Positions 1 through 13,247 of a DNA stretch of 64,000 bases are shown piece after piece. Made by a program: the position numbers and the translations under genes. Origin of the DNA: Bradysia coprophila (taxonomy: Eukaryota > Arthropoda > Insecta > Diptera > Sciaridae); NCBI RefSeq assembly GCF_014529535.1, contig NW_023503501.1:4904150-4968149 (forward strand), in the 5' to 3' direction. Position 1 is the first letter of the stretch, and each line of letters begins with the position of its first letter. The notes under the pieces are model-generated. The model made no database searches. It had not been told where the DNA came from and saw only the letters and a list, made by a program, of their open reading frames with translations.

Positions 1-1578
1 AATCCATCATGTAATTCGATATTGAAGCCCATCAGCTATTGTTTAAAGCTATCAAAATACTTTTCCTCTGACTCATCACATATACTCAAGACATATAATT
101 TTCGGTTTCAGATTCAAATTTACATTATTGCCTCTCTCCAGTAGTTGTCATTGTTATAGTAGTTTTAGGTGTACAAGTAGCACATAAACTAAGCTAATTC
201 AAAAATCGATACATTTCGTTTTAAAGTAATGATTTGGAAAGGTCACTTTGAGTGTAGAGATTGAACAGTTAGTAAGTCGATTGTTCGAAATAGAGACAAA
301 GGAACGATAAATAAATAATTAGAAAAATATTTTATTTCCACTTACCATGAACAGTTCGTGCTTGGTGTGCCAACTCTGTGTTAAATGTAAGATTTTTTTT
401 GGTATTTGTGGTATTTATGTACGTAAAATTTCACAAAAGAAAATTTGAAAACAGTTAAAATTTGAAAATTTCAGACATACTGGGTAAACAATTCTGACAC
501 ATTGACATCTCTAATTTTTGTGTCACACGCGTCACACTCACTAAATTTTATTTTATATTTATAATAGATGAAGAGACGATTCGCTTGTTCAATTTTCAAA
601 CCACTAATACCTTAATATGTGTACACAACATACGTATAATGATTATATTGACTTATTAATATTCTTTTCCTTTTGACATTAAATAATTGAATTCGTTTCA
701 CTGATGGATACAGTGGGATTATGTGTATTATGTTAAATGTGTGCCCTTTGATTACATATATTTAAACAAAAATATTTATTGTAACACTAATTACAAACAC
801 ATTAAAAATGCTGAATTTATGATTATTTTCACTTTATCGGAAATTCGGTGTCAATCAAAATATTTTCGTCGTTTCCATTAAAACAACACAACAAACATCT
901 AATCGTTTCGAAAATAAATACAAAAAATTACTTTCATTCCCTTACAATTGCAATTGCATTTAATGTTTCCAACTAACTCTGTACATTTGATTTTCCACTT
1001 AACATTACACTATTCACACTCCAGAGTAGCACAGTCACAGTCACAGAGAACGGACGTGTTTATGCGTTGCTCTCTAAAAGTGTTTCTTTTGTGTGGCTGT
1101 GTGTGAATTCATTTTCGATTTTGTCTAATTTCTGTGCCAACTTTTACGGCTTTGGTGTTTTTATTTTGCTGTAATGGTTAAATGGTGAAATTATTTTAAA
1201 GGTTTTATTAACGAAGTCAAAGTGTTGTTCTCGTAGGTCATTTTCTCTTTGATCAATAAAGTTGTTCTCGCCTCATTGTGCGATATCAACAATTGTGTTA
1301 TTTCCTTTGTTATTTAACATGTGCTTCGTGGCGTCGGTGTACGGATTAACAATCGACTCTACCAGAAGCTAATGCTAAATTACGTGCTCGATTAATGTAC
1401 GAAAATGACACATTGCCGTATGGCATCTGGCAGTCAATTTTAGTGCAGGTAAGGTACAAACGCCTCGGGTTCTCATTTGACACCCCAAAACCACATAGCA
1501 AATTTTTACAAATTTGCTGTGGTACAATCCCAAGATACAGAAACTATCTTGTACTCCAAAATGACCGCGAGGTTTAAC
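1..1578. other. AT-rich non-coding stretch, no supported gene
   Basis: No reading frame here resembles a known protein. Positions 1021-1300 are less AT-rich, with a short CAGTCA repeat near 1031, and could be an untranslated exon. A short open frame around 1345-1448 (reading ANAKLRARLMYEN in part) ends at a good donor (CAG|GTAAGG at 1448/1449) and is preceded by a possible acceptor (TACCAG near 1365). It could be one internal exon of a gene continuing out of the window, but I do not recognise the peptide. Confidence 0.4.
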
Positions 1579-2126
1579 AGATCTATTGATTGATACGTTG
1601 TATGGATGTCAAGGGATATGACGAAATACGAATCATTCAAACGCTACAACCTGCAACGCCAGAACGAGTTCAGTCACATGGTGGCATGGCGATTTATACG
1701 AAGAGGCAACTCATGGCCTATGGTGATTAGACACTTGCTATTACCTAAAACTAATAGCCGTGACCGTAACAAAGTCGGAAATATCAAAAAACCCAACATT
1801 CGCTTTCTCCATAAAAGAAACCATATCGACATAATGTCAATAGTAGAAAGAGCTACAACATGACAATGTTGATAGCGCCATCTTTGGGAAAATGTACAGG
1901 TCAATTAGTGATGGTTGTGGTATTCGCATACCACCCACGGCTTGGAGAATTCACAACGTATGGGACGTTAACACACGGTCGATTTGTGAACAATCTAAGT
2001 CGGGAGAGATATGATGTAAAATCACAGTCCATATGATCAAGAGACTTGTACAATAGCACAACAGGCCCATCTGAGGCTTAGGTGCTGGGCTTACACCCTC
2101 CCATCTAATCTAATCTAATCTAATTC
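1579..2126 (+). mobile_element. Possible 3' tail of a truncated non-LTR retrotransposon
   Basis: The stretch is more GC-balanced than its surroundings and ends in a short tandem tail of the pentamer TCTAA (about four units, 2104-2124). Short-tandem tails at the 3' end are typical of several insect non-LTR retrotransposon clades. The open frame at 1606-1863 shows no recognisable reverse transcriptase or endonuclease motif, so only untranslated or decayed sequence would remain. The call rests on the tail and the composition, so it is tentative. Confidence 0.3.
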
Positions 2127-3400
2127 ACACTCCAGTTTCATACAGCCATTCAACGGAATCAAATCGACACTAGATTTCAATATAGTTTTACGTTTCCTTT
2201 TGATTATTTCAAAAAAAAACCAAAAACAAGAAAATGTTACAGAGAGAAAATGATGTGTTATTCATATAATGTTCCGTATGATATTATAATTGATTCGCCG
2301 ATACGTATGAACGCCAGGCATGGACTGAACTACCGCCATGCCAGACATAATATATACACACAGTCGAGCCAGTGCGAGACGATATACCTTTAACTTTTTC
2401 CTCTATTCTCGTATCAGACGGTATATATACAATCATATTCTGTTTTCACAGAGCGCAACTGACGAACGGGAAAAAGCGTCTCGATTATATTGTACACAGA
2501 AAAAAAGCACGCTGTGTGGAAAAGCTCTGAAATGCTGTTTGCACCTGGTCGTATACATTTTATGTAGATGATATGAGATTCTCATAAGTTTTGTCGGCGA
2601 GAGTGAGTGATGAATGGTATGACAAATTTTTGTTTTGTGTCAAAGAAACTTTCGTTGAATTATCGTTTACTGTGAGTTATTGAGTGTTTGTGAAAAGGTT
2701 TTTTTGTTGAAGCGGAAAGCTTAGAGTGAACGCAGAATTGGAATTATAAATCATGCAGCCGGAGAAAGTTGTTTGTCTCTCGCTAAAGTTTGGAGCAACA
2801 AAAAGTAAAAAAAAAAACGAAAAAAAAACTTAGAAAATCCGCTTAAGGAGAAAGACATTTAAGCAAATTCACCTTTTTCATTTAACAAAAATGGACATTT
2901 CAACTAAGTTAACTTTATTTCATTTATCAAAAATGGACATTGTTGCAGAAAGAGCGCCAATTAGGACAGAAATTTGGGGGCTGCATACTATTAATTCAAA
3001 ATCAAACATGGCCTCCGATTTTTTCACTGCCAAAAATCAGTCCTAATGGCAATTTCGGTAAGGTCAGATAATTTTAGAAAACAGACCTGACCTCAACCTG
3101 GTTCCATTGGAACCTGTCACGTAACCTGATATTTTCATACACATTTTCAGATACCAATTATGAGATCAGATAAACCTGTCAGGTTTCGGGTCATGTCATA
3201 GCACTATCAAGCTAAGCAGACAGTGCTATGGTCAGGTGTGATTTGATCACTATATTCAGGTTTCAGATAAATTCACCTGACCTGATTTATTGAATCCGGT
3301 TCATGTGAAAACAGTTTCAAGCTGCATCAGTTCAGTTTCAAGTAATCCTGAACACTCCGAGCTTTAATCGATATTGATCCACTCCACTATCAATCAACAC
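2127..3400. other. Non-coding; possible TATA promoter near 2430 and CAGGT-rich stretch
   Basis: No coding region is supported. A TATA-like GTATATATAC lies near 2430 with a TCACAG step about 25 bp downstream, so it may be a core promoter, but no transcript can be shown. A 24-bp sequence containing CAAAAATGGACATT occurs twice, at 2877-2899 and 2918-2941. From about 3060 to 3310 the words ACCTGA/ACCTG and TCAGGT/CAGGT recur roughly eight times on both strands. Confidence 0.35.
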
Positions 3401-3539
3401 TCATTTATATAACAATAGGTAACAAGGGTCCAGGTTTCGAGTGAAGTTCTTTTAGATCACGAAGCCGAGTCAATAATAAAATGATAACGTCACTCTTCAA
3501 TTTCTTATTTTTGTATTGCTGGAGTCAAGGATGAAGGAT

Positions 3540-4130
3540 GTCCTTCAAGCTATAAAAAGAAGCGTTCCTCTTCATTTTTATCCCGAGGTATTTATGTAGT
3601 GGATTTTACATTCTGCGAGAGCCTAAACCAAATTTCTTGTTTTATCATTTACATGACTGGGGATAAAAAGATGAAAAGTAGAAGTTTCGTGTGAAATTTG
3701 CTGAGCTGAGGCGTAGCAGAAGTCAATAAACACACGAAAACGAGACTTTTCTTTTTTGTCCCGATCCCGAGTTATGAATGGATTTTATATTATATGAGGG
3801 CGTCGAAAGCAGTGCTTGAAACATGAAAAGTACGGTTTTCGACGCATGCAGCATTCGATCCCAAGGAAAACAAAAGCATGTAATAGTACATTACTATGCA
3901 AGGGAAGTAAAGCGATATCTCGTATCCAGATGAGAAAAAGTATCCGAGGGCGGCAGCCCGAGGTACTTTTACTCATCGTGATACGAGATATCACTTTATT
4001 TTCCGTGTGTAGTACGACGTTTTACTATGCGAGTGATGTAAAGGTTATTGCCTATACATGTAATAGCCTTATTACATGCACCAGCATAGTAAAAAGACAT
4101 TTTATTTTGGGTGATACGGCAACGGCAGTA
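3540..4130. repeat. Palindromic repeat, family A copy 1 (core 3908-4000)
   Basis: The core is an inverted repeat of about 47 bp per arm, meeting near 3953. The left arm reads GATATCTCGTATCCAGATGAG; the right arm, on the other strand, reads the same except CACGATGAG. A reverse-oriented relative lies at 20014-20113. Flanking DNA holds degenerate copies of a phrase like TCCCGAGGTATTTATG (about 3582 and 3770) that also resembles sequence near 19915 and 43280. The open frames here run through the palindrome on both strands and look non-coding. Confidence 0.55.
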
Positions 4131-4149
4131 ATAGAAAGAGGTTGAATTG

Positions 4150-7004
4150 TCAAGATATTTTTCAATTGCTCCCGTATTTTTGCTGGCTCTGCATACCAGA
4201 ATAACAAAAAATTCTTCAGAAACGTTCAAACATTTACCAATTTTTCATGAAAACTCTTTCGTAATTTTTCCAGTCGATTATCAGTTTAGCGAACGATGAA
4301 CTTCAACTTTCTATCGAGTTACTTTTTCCCCGGCCAGTCCTTTTATTTATTCTTTTGCCTCTCACATATCGACTGAACCCATTGGCAAAACCATTACAAT
4401 TCAACAAGTTTCTAAAAATTATTTCAGCGATAAAACACAACACACATGACCTTGAATAACAGGCAACCCCCATGCGTTTAAATTTAAACAAATTTATGCA
4501 TAGGAAAAGATAAATATTTTCAAAGTTGAAGCAACACGGAATTTTTTGAATTGTCGATTAAGTCATGTTGTTAATATATATGCTGAATGTGCAATCGAGC
4601 ATTTTGTATAATACGAACGTGTACATAAATGGAAATGATAATAGACTTTTGCCATATTGTGCCTACAGTAAATTATCCAAAAACATACACAATTAGTAAT
4701 TCGGTAAAACAACTTCATCCAGCAAAACAGAACCTTGGCTTTGCCTTTGTACCTCCTTAAACTCAAGGGCGAAACTAAAAACTTCGGTAGTACAACCAAC
4801 AAAGTCAGATTGAATTATGTTTCTCTATGGATTGTAAATTATTTCAGTCACGAAATTTTTTTAAATTGCACATTATTATATGCCGCCATGCCACCGGTAT
4901 TGATTAAGACAACTTCTCTGCTAATATCCAACAGTTCCATTGAAGAGGTAGCGTATTGTAAAGTGTTATACAGACATAGATGGCAAGTATAAGTATATAC
5001 AGAATGAAGGATGAAAAGAAAAGCTTTTAACAATACACAAGATCGTACAAGATGCAATACGTGCCGTCGACGGTCTTTTTACATTATTTTGCGAATGATT
5101 TCGTACATTTTCAGTTTCCTTATTCATTTTTTTCTCGTATAGTGATAATAAGTTTGTAATAATTTAGATGGTGACACGACATATAGATACTGCTGGAACG
5201 GGAGAAATAAATTTAAAAAATACTTACGCAAAGCTCATATATAAGTATATTAAACGTGTGTAAGTGTATCACGTACAAGACGTTCGTGCATGATAAAAAT
5301 AATCAAACAAACGTAAAACATAGACTTTGGAAATTTAATAAGCTCGCAAACAAAACAAAAAAAATGTTAAAGAAGAGCTCTGTTGTCTGTAATCGTACCT
5401 GAGAGATATGACATATTGTTCTAGAGAACATTCAGTCCCTCATGTACTCGAAAATATGTGAACGAAAAATATGATAAGACTTCTTCAATGCATTTGAAAG
5501 AAACACGTCTACAAAACCAAGGACGACCAAGGATTTACATATTCTGAATTCCACACATAATTCAATTTTGCCATACTGATGAAGCACAAGCAACTCATTT
5601 GACTTTCATTGCCTTACATACATTAGTTGTTCGCTTAAAACATAAAAACTCCGTGAGGATCGAGCTATTAATCATTGAATCTGTTATTTATATGCTCACA
5701 CACACTCATTTCTAGCACGAAATTGCTCCCACCTGTGTACTTGCTGTCATATGATACAAAATCTGTTACTTCATTTGTTTCGTCACACATTTTTTATTAT
5801 TTATAAAAACCATCTGGTCGGGTCGGCAGTCGGCCTTGACTGCTGGAACTGTCTTTCTTTTTATTAATTTACTTTTATGTATTTTTGTACGAATGAACCT
5901 AGATATTCAAGGAATGTTTAAATATTACCAGACCAGATTTTGTATTCCTTCAATTGAATGTTTTATTTTTACAGTCGCAGTGCGTCTGAGTTTATGTATT
6001 TTAGGATAATAAGTCTTGTAATAAGCTCATATCAGTAGGCTTAATGTGGAAATTTAAAGTGATTAAAAATACTGATCATTTTTGGGTGGCTGCGATATTA
6101 TATCCCTATACTTTCGATTGTATAGTTTCGTTTTCTATTGGTTTCAATCTTGGTATCAATTCACTGCAGCACGTTTGGGCTTATGCATCTTAATGCAGTA
6201 TCCACATCCACAATAAACGTCAATCAATTTATTCAAGTCATCATAAGATTCAGCATAAAGCAAATGACCTCGCAAATGACCTCGCAAATGACACAAACAA
6301 TCATAGTGAATATTTAGTGAAAAACAGTTTCGAGTGATTCTCTCCTTCCTGGTGCAAGGTGAGATACTGTCAACAAAACAAAGACTCAAAAAAAAGTTGA
6401 TAACCAATCAAGTTATTTTCCATCATAGACCAGTCGTGTTGACGTGCCAATCAACATTAACTAATGATGCCATTTTAAAGGTCCTCAATAGTGGTGACTT
6501 TAAAAACCGTTTTTTAAATTAACGAACAAAATAATTTCAGATTGTATGTGTCACTTACGACTATCTTCACAGCATTCATGTCAAGAATTGTTGTATATCT
6601 TAAAGGCAACAGCTTTTTTGTATGTTTTCTTCACGTTTTACCGACTGAATTAGCACGAAAACTATTGCAGGGATTTCTAAGCACATAAATTCAAGAAATT
6701 GAGCACTAAATTGCACAATCGAAGCTAAATTATTTATAAAAATCAAATTTTCACAACACTCACTGTTTCATTAATTTGACTTTATAATTATTTCGGTGAA
6801 TAAGTCGTAACTTTCGTTTAGGATACTAGAAAGCACACACGCGCAACCATTTTCTGGCCGAAACTGAAAGTGAATCACTTCGATTTACGCGAAATACTTC
6901 AAATATTCGACACAAACTTGTTTAAGATTAAAAGTTTATACTGAGGCGATTTGACATTTCATCAAAACAAAATTCATTGAAGACTAGGTGAACTGCGTGA
7001 ACAA
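4150..7004. other. AT-rich intergenic DNA, nothing recognised
   Basis: No open frame here shows a recognisable domain or a convincing exon structure. The only small feature is a 12-bp tandem unit (GCAAATGACCTC, about 2.5 copies) at roughly 6259-6291. Confidence 0.5.
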
Positions 7005-7431
7005 TCACGACAGGGTAAAGTTAACCAGGCAGGAGCGCTGATTTGACTAGGGACCTGAATAATCTAGAAGCCCTATATTTTTTGCGAATAAAATTTTTCA
7101 ATTTATGTCAGTCTTCATTTGAGTTCATTTTCATACAGTGTATTTGGTACCTTATTTGACCTTTCGAAAATGAACCGCTACTGCCTGGTTTATTTTACGC
7201 TGCCGTGGAACAATACATACTGTAATTCTAAAGTGCGAAACTTAAGACCTTATCTTAGCGGTTCATTTTCGAAATGTCAAATAAGGGACCTAATACACGG
7301 CATGAAAATGAACTCAAATGAACACTGACATAAATTGAAAAATTTTATTCGCAACAAATATAGGGCTACTAGATTATTCATGTCCCTAGTCAAATCAGCG
7401 CTCCTGCCTGGTTAACTTTACTATGTCGTGA
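7005..7431. mobile_element. Foldback MITE with 175-bp arms
   Basis: The left arm (7005-7179) and right arm (7258-7431) are inverted copies, with roughly 93% identity by eye. Both begin TCACGACA at the outer edge and pass through the same AGTTAACCAGGCAGGAGCGC and the same CTCAAATGA/TCATTTGAG blocks. The loop is about 78 bp. No transposase frame is present, so this is a non-autonomous element. The high arm identity suggests a recent insertion. I could not settle a target-site duplication. Confidence 0.8.
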
Positions 7432-8317
7432 CTTAGATAATAATAACAATAATTGAACATTTTTGAATTGAATTGGAGTCGTTACCATGGACTGGACACC
7501 TTTTATCAGGTGACAATAGATTAGGTTTCCGAAGTATTTTCGATATTTGTTTCTTTGGACCGCCTAATGTTCTAAGAACTAAAACAATTTCCAAGAGATT
7601 CAAATTTGATTTCAATGTTGGCGCTATTTCGAATGAAAGAAGTGAACTGGTTAACGTTTGATTGACAGAGGTTTTGTTATTATTCAGTGAAGACGGACAG
7701 AAAGGGACAGATGGTTTTCCAATATTTTAATTATTATCGCAACTAGCGAGACGAATATAAACTGTCTGTGCTGCTGTTAGCTGACAGTTGTATTTACATA
7801 TAAATTGCAAGAAACGGTTCTGTTGCACTTTAAATTACAAATACCTGCAAATATTTGTGTGAAGACCGTGTCTAGTAATACTCTGATTCAGTGAAAAATG
7901 ATAAATGCAATTAGGAACTTCAATATCGTCTGTGTCAGCAAGAGATTCGTGCTATTTGGAAGGGTTAGTTCATTCATTCATTCATTTGCTAATAGATGTT
8001 TGTGATCAGTGTACAGTAATAACAATCCAAAGGCATCGAAAATATCAGGCGCCTTCAGTCTTTTCGTTGAAAGTTTCATTGACTTTCTGTTTTAGATTTT
8101 ATGAATGAAAAAGTTGTTACAGTGACACCAAACACAACTCGTTTAATCTTCAGAGTCCAAAGTCTAATCGCGATTGGTTTTTGTCATACGTCTATCAATA
8201 ACGTAAGGTAGTTGTTTTTATGTACCGTACCACCTCAACATCATCAGTGTCAGCTAGACTACTCGAACATGAAATTTTAACCAAGCCCAACACTTTTCCG
8301 GTAAATCGACTTTTCAG
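7432..8317. other. Upstream region of the carboxylesterase gene
   Basis: This 0.9-kb gap lies between a foldback element and the esterase start codon. It should hold the promoter and 5' UTR. The bases directly before the ATG (GACTTTTCAG at 8308-8317) look like a splice acceptor, so the 5' UTR may be interrupted by an intron with the acceptor at the start codon. No TATA box stands out clearly. Confidence 0.4.
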
Positions 8318-10613
<2,296 letters not shown>

Positions 10614-10642
10614 ATTGTTGGTGCTGTTTAATGGGACTATTT

Positions 10643-10648
10643 AATAAA
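10643..10648 (+). terminator. Polyadenylation signal of the esterase gene
   Basis: AATAAA lies 30 bp after the esterase stop codon, in the right place and orientation for the 3' end of that mRNA. Confidence 0.6.
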
Positions 10649-10746
10649 AAAGTTAAAGAATTCACGTACTCCTAGTCGAACCAGTTGCATTTTACTAATT
10701 GATCAAATTGCCTTAAGTTTTTAAAGAAATGGTTCCAAGAAATGGT

Positions 10747-10868
10747 TTACATTCAACTCTGTGTGAGAGCCGTGAGAGAGCCAGCTGTCAATTAAACAAA
10801 TCAGAAATTGAAATAAATCAATTTTGTCTCTCACACAGACTTTCTTGGTAAGTAGAAGTCAAGCATTA
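10747..10868. repeat. MITE-like repeat, left copy flanking the Penelope element
   Basis: This sequence is about 115 bp and similar to 13132-13247 in the same orientation. Shared blocks are GTGAGAGAGC, AGCTGTCAA, TTTTGTCTCTCACAC and AAGCATTA. The inner part (10757-10840) is itself bounded by short inverted repeats, CTGTGTGAGAG and CTCTCACACAG, as in a small DNA-transposon derivative. Confidence 0.6.
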
Positions 10869-11200
10869 GGTTCGGAACGAACAGAGAGGCGAATGTGTAT
10901 ATGCAACACACGCACGAAATCTTATATAGGGACGGTTAGACTTAACGGTAGCGCTGTACTAAAACGTTATAAAATGCGTCCAAGTATTAAACAAATCATG
11001 AAATCTACAGGTTTAGGCACAACTTAGTTGACCACGAAGACAGCGGCAACGTACCCAAATTCCAAGTGGCATCTCTACGACCTTAGAATAGAAGACAATT
11101 TTCTGTCTACTAAAAAATGTGTATGGAAAATATCCACTGAATTAAACAGGGGCGAGCCGAATTTAAAACACTTTATTTATTTTAAATTGTACCAAATAAA

Positions 11201-11256
11201 CATTTATTACCGACCGGTTTCGTCAGCTAAGCTAACATCATCAGAGCAATAAATCG
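11201..11256 (-). ncRNA. Hammerhead-ribozyme-like motif in the Penelope 3' region
   Basis: On the - strand the conserved boxes occur in order: CTGATGA (11244-11238), a 6-bp hairpin GTTAGC/GCTGAC with a TTA loop (stem II, 11236-11222), GAAA (11221-11218), a minimal stem III of CC/GG around GGTC (11217-11210), then TA and ATAAAT. The latter can pair with ATTTAT upstream of the first box to form stem I. Penelope-like elements are known to carry type I hammerheads with very short stem III. One extra T between CTGATGA and stem II, and a cleavage triplet ending GTA, depart from the ideal, so activity is uncertain. Confidence 0.6.
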
Positions 11257-11496
11257 ACTGAAAATTAAATTGTAAAAGTTAACATAAATCACCCATCTAT
11301 TAACAAAACAAATGCAAAAAGATAAGGTCGTCATATAAGGTGCATTACATCATGAAAAAACTTCTTATTTTCTCATTTCTATCGAAAACAAAAACAAAAC
11401 AAAAATCTCTAAAATACATTACGTTATAAATGCTCTTCAATTGCAGAATCACATATCGAATGACATGATTTTCTCTCATTGATTAGAAATGCTGAT

Positions 11497-13092
11497 TCAT
11501 TCCTCAAAAAGACAGTCATAATAAATTTCGCTCACACTCGAATTTGGCGTATCTTCAGTTAGATCAATGATTCTCTCATCAACCTTTCTTTTTAAAACAA
11601 ACAAATTGAGCAATGGAGATTTTAAATTTCCATCGTCGATGTTCAAAAGGTTCTCGTGCTTATGTTTATGGATATGTACAGCCTCGTAGTATTCAACCTT
11701 CCAATGCTGCTTGACGGGTTGTATAAGTTTCAAATCACTTATGTTTATTTCATGTTTGGTGATAAAGATGTGTCGACCAACTGCTGTCTTTTGTTTCCAC
11801 CGAGCTGAATTAACGTGCTCATTGAATCGTATGAAAAGCTTACGGATTGTCATACCAAAATATGACCGACCACAGCAGCCACAGTTAATTCTGTAGATTC
11901 CAGATTTGTGGAGATCCAGTGGTGTGTCCTTTAATGTGCCAAGCAAATCTCGCAGTGATCCTTCATTCCTATGGACTAAATCTACACCAAAATTCTTGTA
12001 GACTGGTCCCAAAACACGGGTTACTTTTGGAAAATATCTAAAACTGACTCTCTTAGGCGGTTCTTTGGGTTCATCGTAGAAAGTTGTCAAACCACTTAAA
12101 AGGTTCTTCTCCTTATGTTTGTCGATGATTTCCATGATCGCTGATCTCTTAAAGCCATTCACCGACCCAATTTCAAGGATCTTTTCGGTTTCTCTCTCGA
12201 TTTGTTCCTCATTCAGCGGAAGGTTTACCATAAAATCAGCCATCGAATGATATGCCGCCATTTTATGCTTCATGTCATGGAAAGAATCGCTAGTAATCAA
12301 CCTCATCGTTTTCGTCGGCTTTCTGTATACGTCCACTCTCACCTGTCCATCAACTATTTCGCACATTACGTTCAAGAAAGGAAGTCTACCATCATCTGTT
12401 TGCCTTTCTATTGTGAAACGAATAGCACCTTTCTTGACTTTATCCATTTCATCTTCAAACAGCTTCTTTATAGCGTCGAATTTCCTCCTATTCTGAATCA
12501 CGAAAGTGTCGTCAATATATTGTCTATAGAATCGTGGGAACAACGGATGTTTTTCAAGTTTGGTTTCGAAAAAGCACATAAACAATTCTGCCATGAAACC
12601 AGACAGTGAGTTGCCGATCCCAGCTCCATCAAATTTCCTATATAAACGGAAACAATTGTGTTTCATGCATACAGCTGCAAGTTCTGTGTAAGCCAGCGCC
12701 ATTGGTGCGGAAACACCATTCTCAATTAACCATGCCATAAGAATCTTCAGAGTAAAGTCTATCGGTATGTTTGGATACATAGATGAAACGTCTAGCGAAC
12801 CCATCTCCTCGTTCCTGTTGACCACTTCACCATTCACTTGTCTTGCGAACTCTGTACCATTTAAAACCGACTTCCCTTTCGGTTTCGGGAGTTTACCAAA
12901 AATCTTCACCAACTTTTTCGCAATTTTCTCAGTCGGCGCATTTACGTTCGATGCAACTGGCCGAGCCTTTCTGTCACCATCAGCATCCGGTTCTTTATGA
13001 ATTTTGATCAACAAATATAGACATGGGACTTCAGGATTACTGACCTTCCAAGTTCTTAATTCATATCTCGGGTTGTCACTGAACTGAACCGT
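11497..13092 (-). pseudogene. Penelope-type reverse transcriptase with GIY-YIG endonuclease, N-terminus missing
   Basis: The frame is open from about 13092 to the TAA at 11497 (about 530 aa). It contains RT block VPCLYLLIKIHKEPDADG, palm motif LDVSSMYPNIP (first catalytic Asp), the GNSLSGFMAELF block and the YIDD catalytic box in FYRQYIDDTFVI. A C-terminal GIY-YIG domain follows: GIYRINCGCCGRSYFGMT, then RFNEH, with a Cys cluster as in other Penelope nucleases. Telomerase-like RT plus GIY-YIG is diagnostic of Penelope-like elements. About the first third of a normal ORF is absent and no ATG fits, so this copy cannot be autonomous, although no internal stop or frameshift is seen in what remains. 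That suggests a young insertion. Confidence 0.9.
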
Positions 13093-13131
13093 TCAAATTC
13101 GAGTGCCAGCACTCTTGAGTGTCCACTCCAC

Positions 13132-13247
13132 TCAATAAAAAGTACTCCGTGAGAGAGCGAGCTGTCAAATAAACAAAGAAAAAATTTAAAAAAATTAAAT
13201 TTTGTCTCTCACACGTACCTTTTTTGTAAGAGGAAACTAAGCATTAC
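13132..13247. repeat. MITE-like repeat, right copy flanking the Penelope element
   Basis: Direct-orientation relative of 10747-10868, about 2.3 kb away. It keeps GTGAGAGAGC, AGCTGTCAAATAAACAAA, TTTTGTCTCTCACAC and AAGCATTA. Its inner edges CGTGAGAGA and TCTCTCACACG form short inverted repeats. Confidence 0.6.

Larger units (their letters stand above)
11201..13093 (-). mobile_element. 5'-truncated Penelope-like retroelement
   Basis: The block contains a reverse transcriptase/GIY-YIG ORF (11497 to about 13090, reading leftward) and about 300 bp of 3' sequence with a hammerhead-ribozyme-like motif (11201-11256). The coding frame is open leftward from a TGA at about 13093 and lacks an initiator and the N-terminal part of a full Penelope ORF, so the copy is 5'-truncated. 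Two related 115-bp repeats lie on either side (10747-10868 and 13132-13247). Penelope elements insert by target-primed reverse transcription using the GIY-YIG nuclease. Confidence 0.85.

Noticed and set aside
1345..1448. Possible isolated exon with a GTAAGG donor
   Set aside because: Short, with no recognisable peptide and no second exon found; mentioned only in the description of that stretch.
3785..4229. Several overlapping frames on both strands
   Set aside because: They translate through an inverted repeat, so the frames mirror one another; non-coding repeat.
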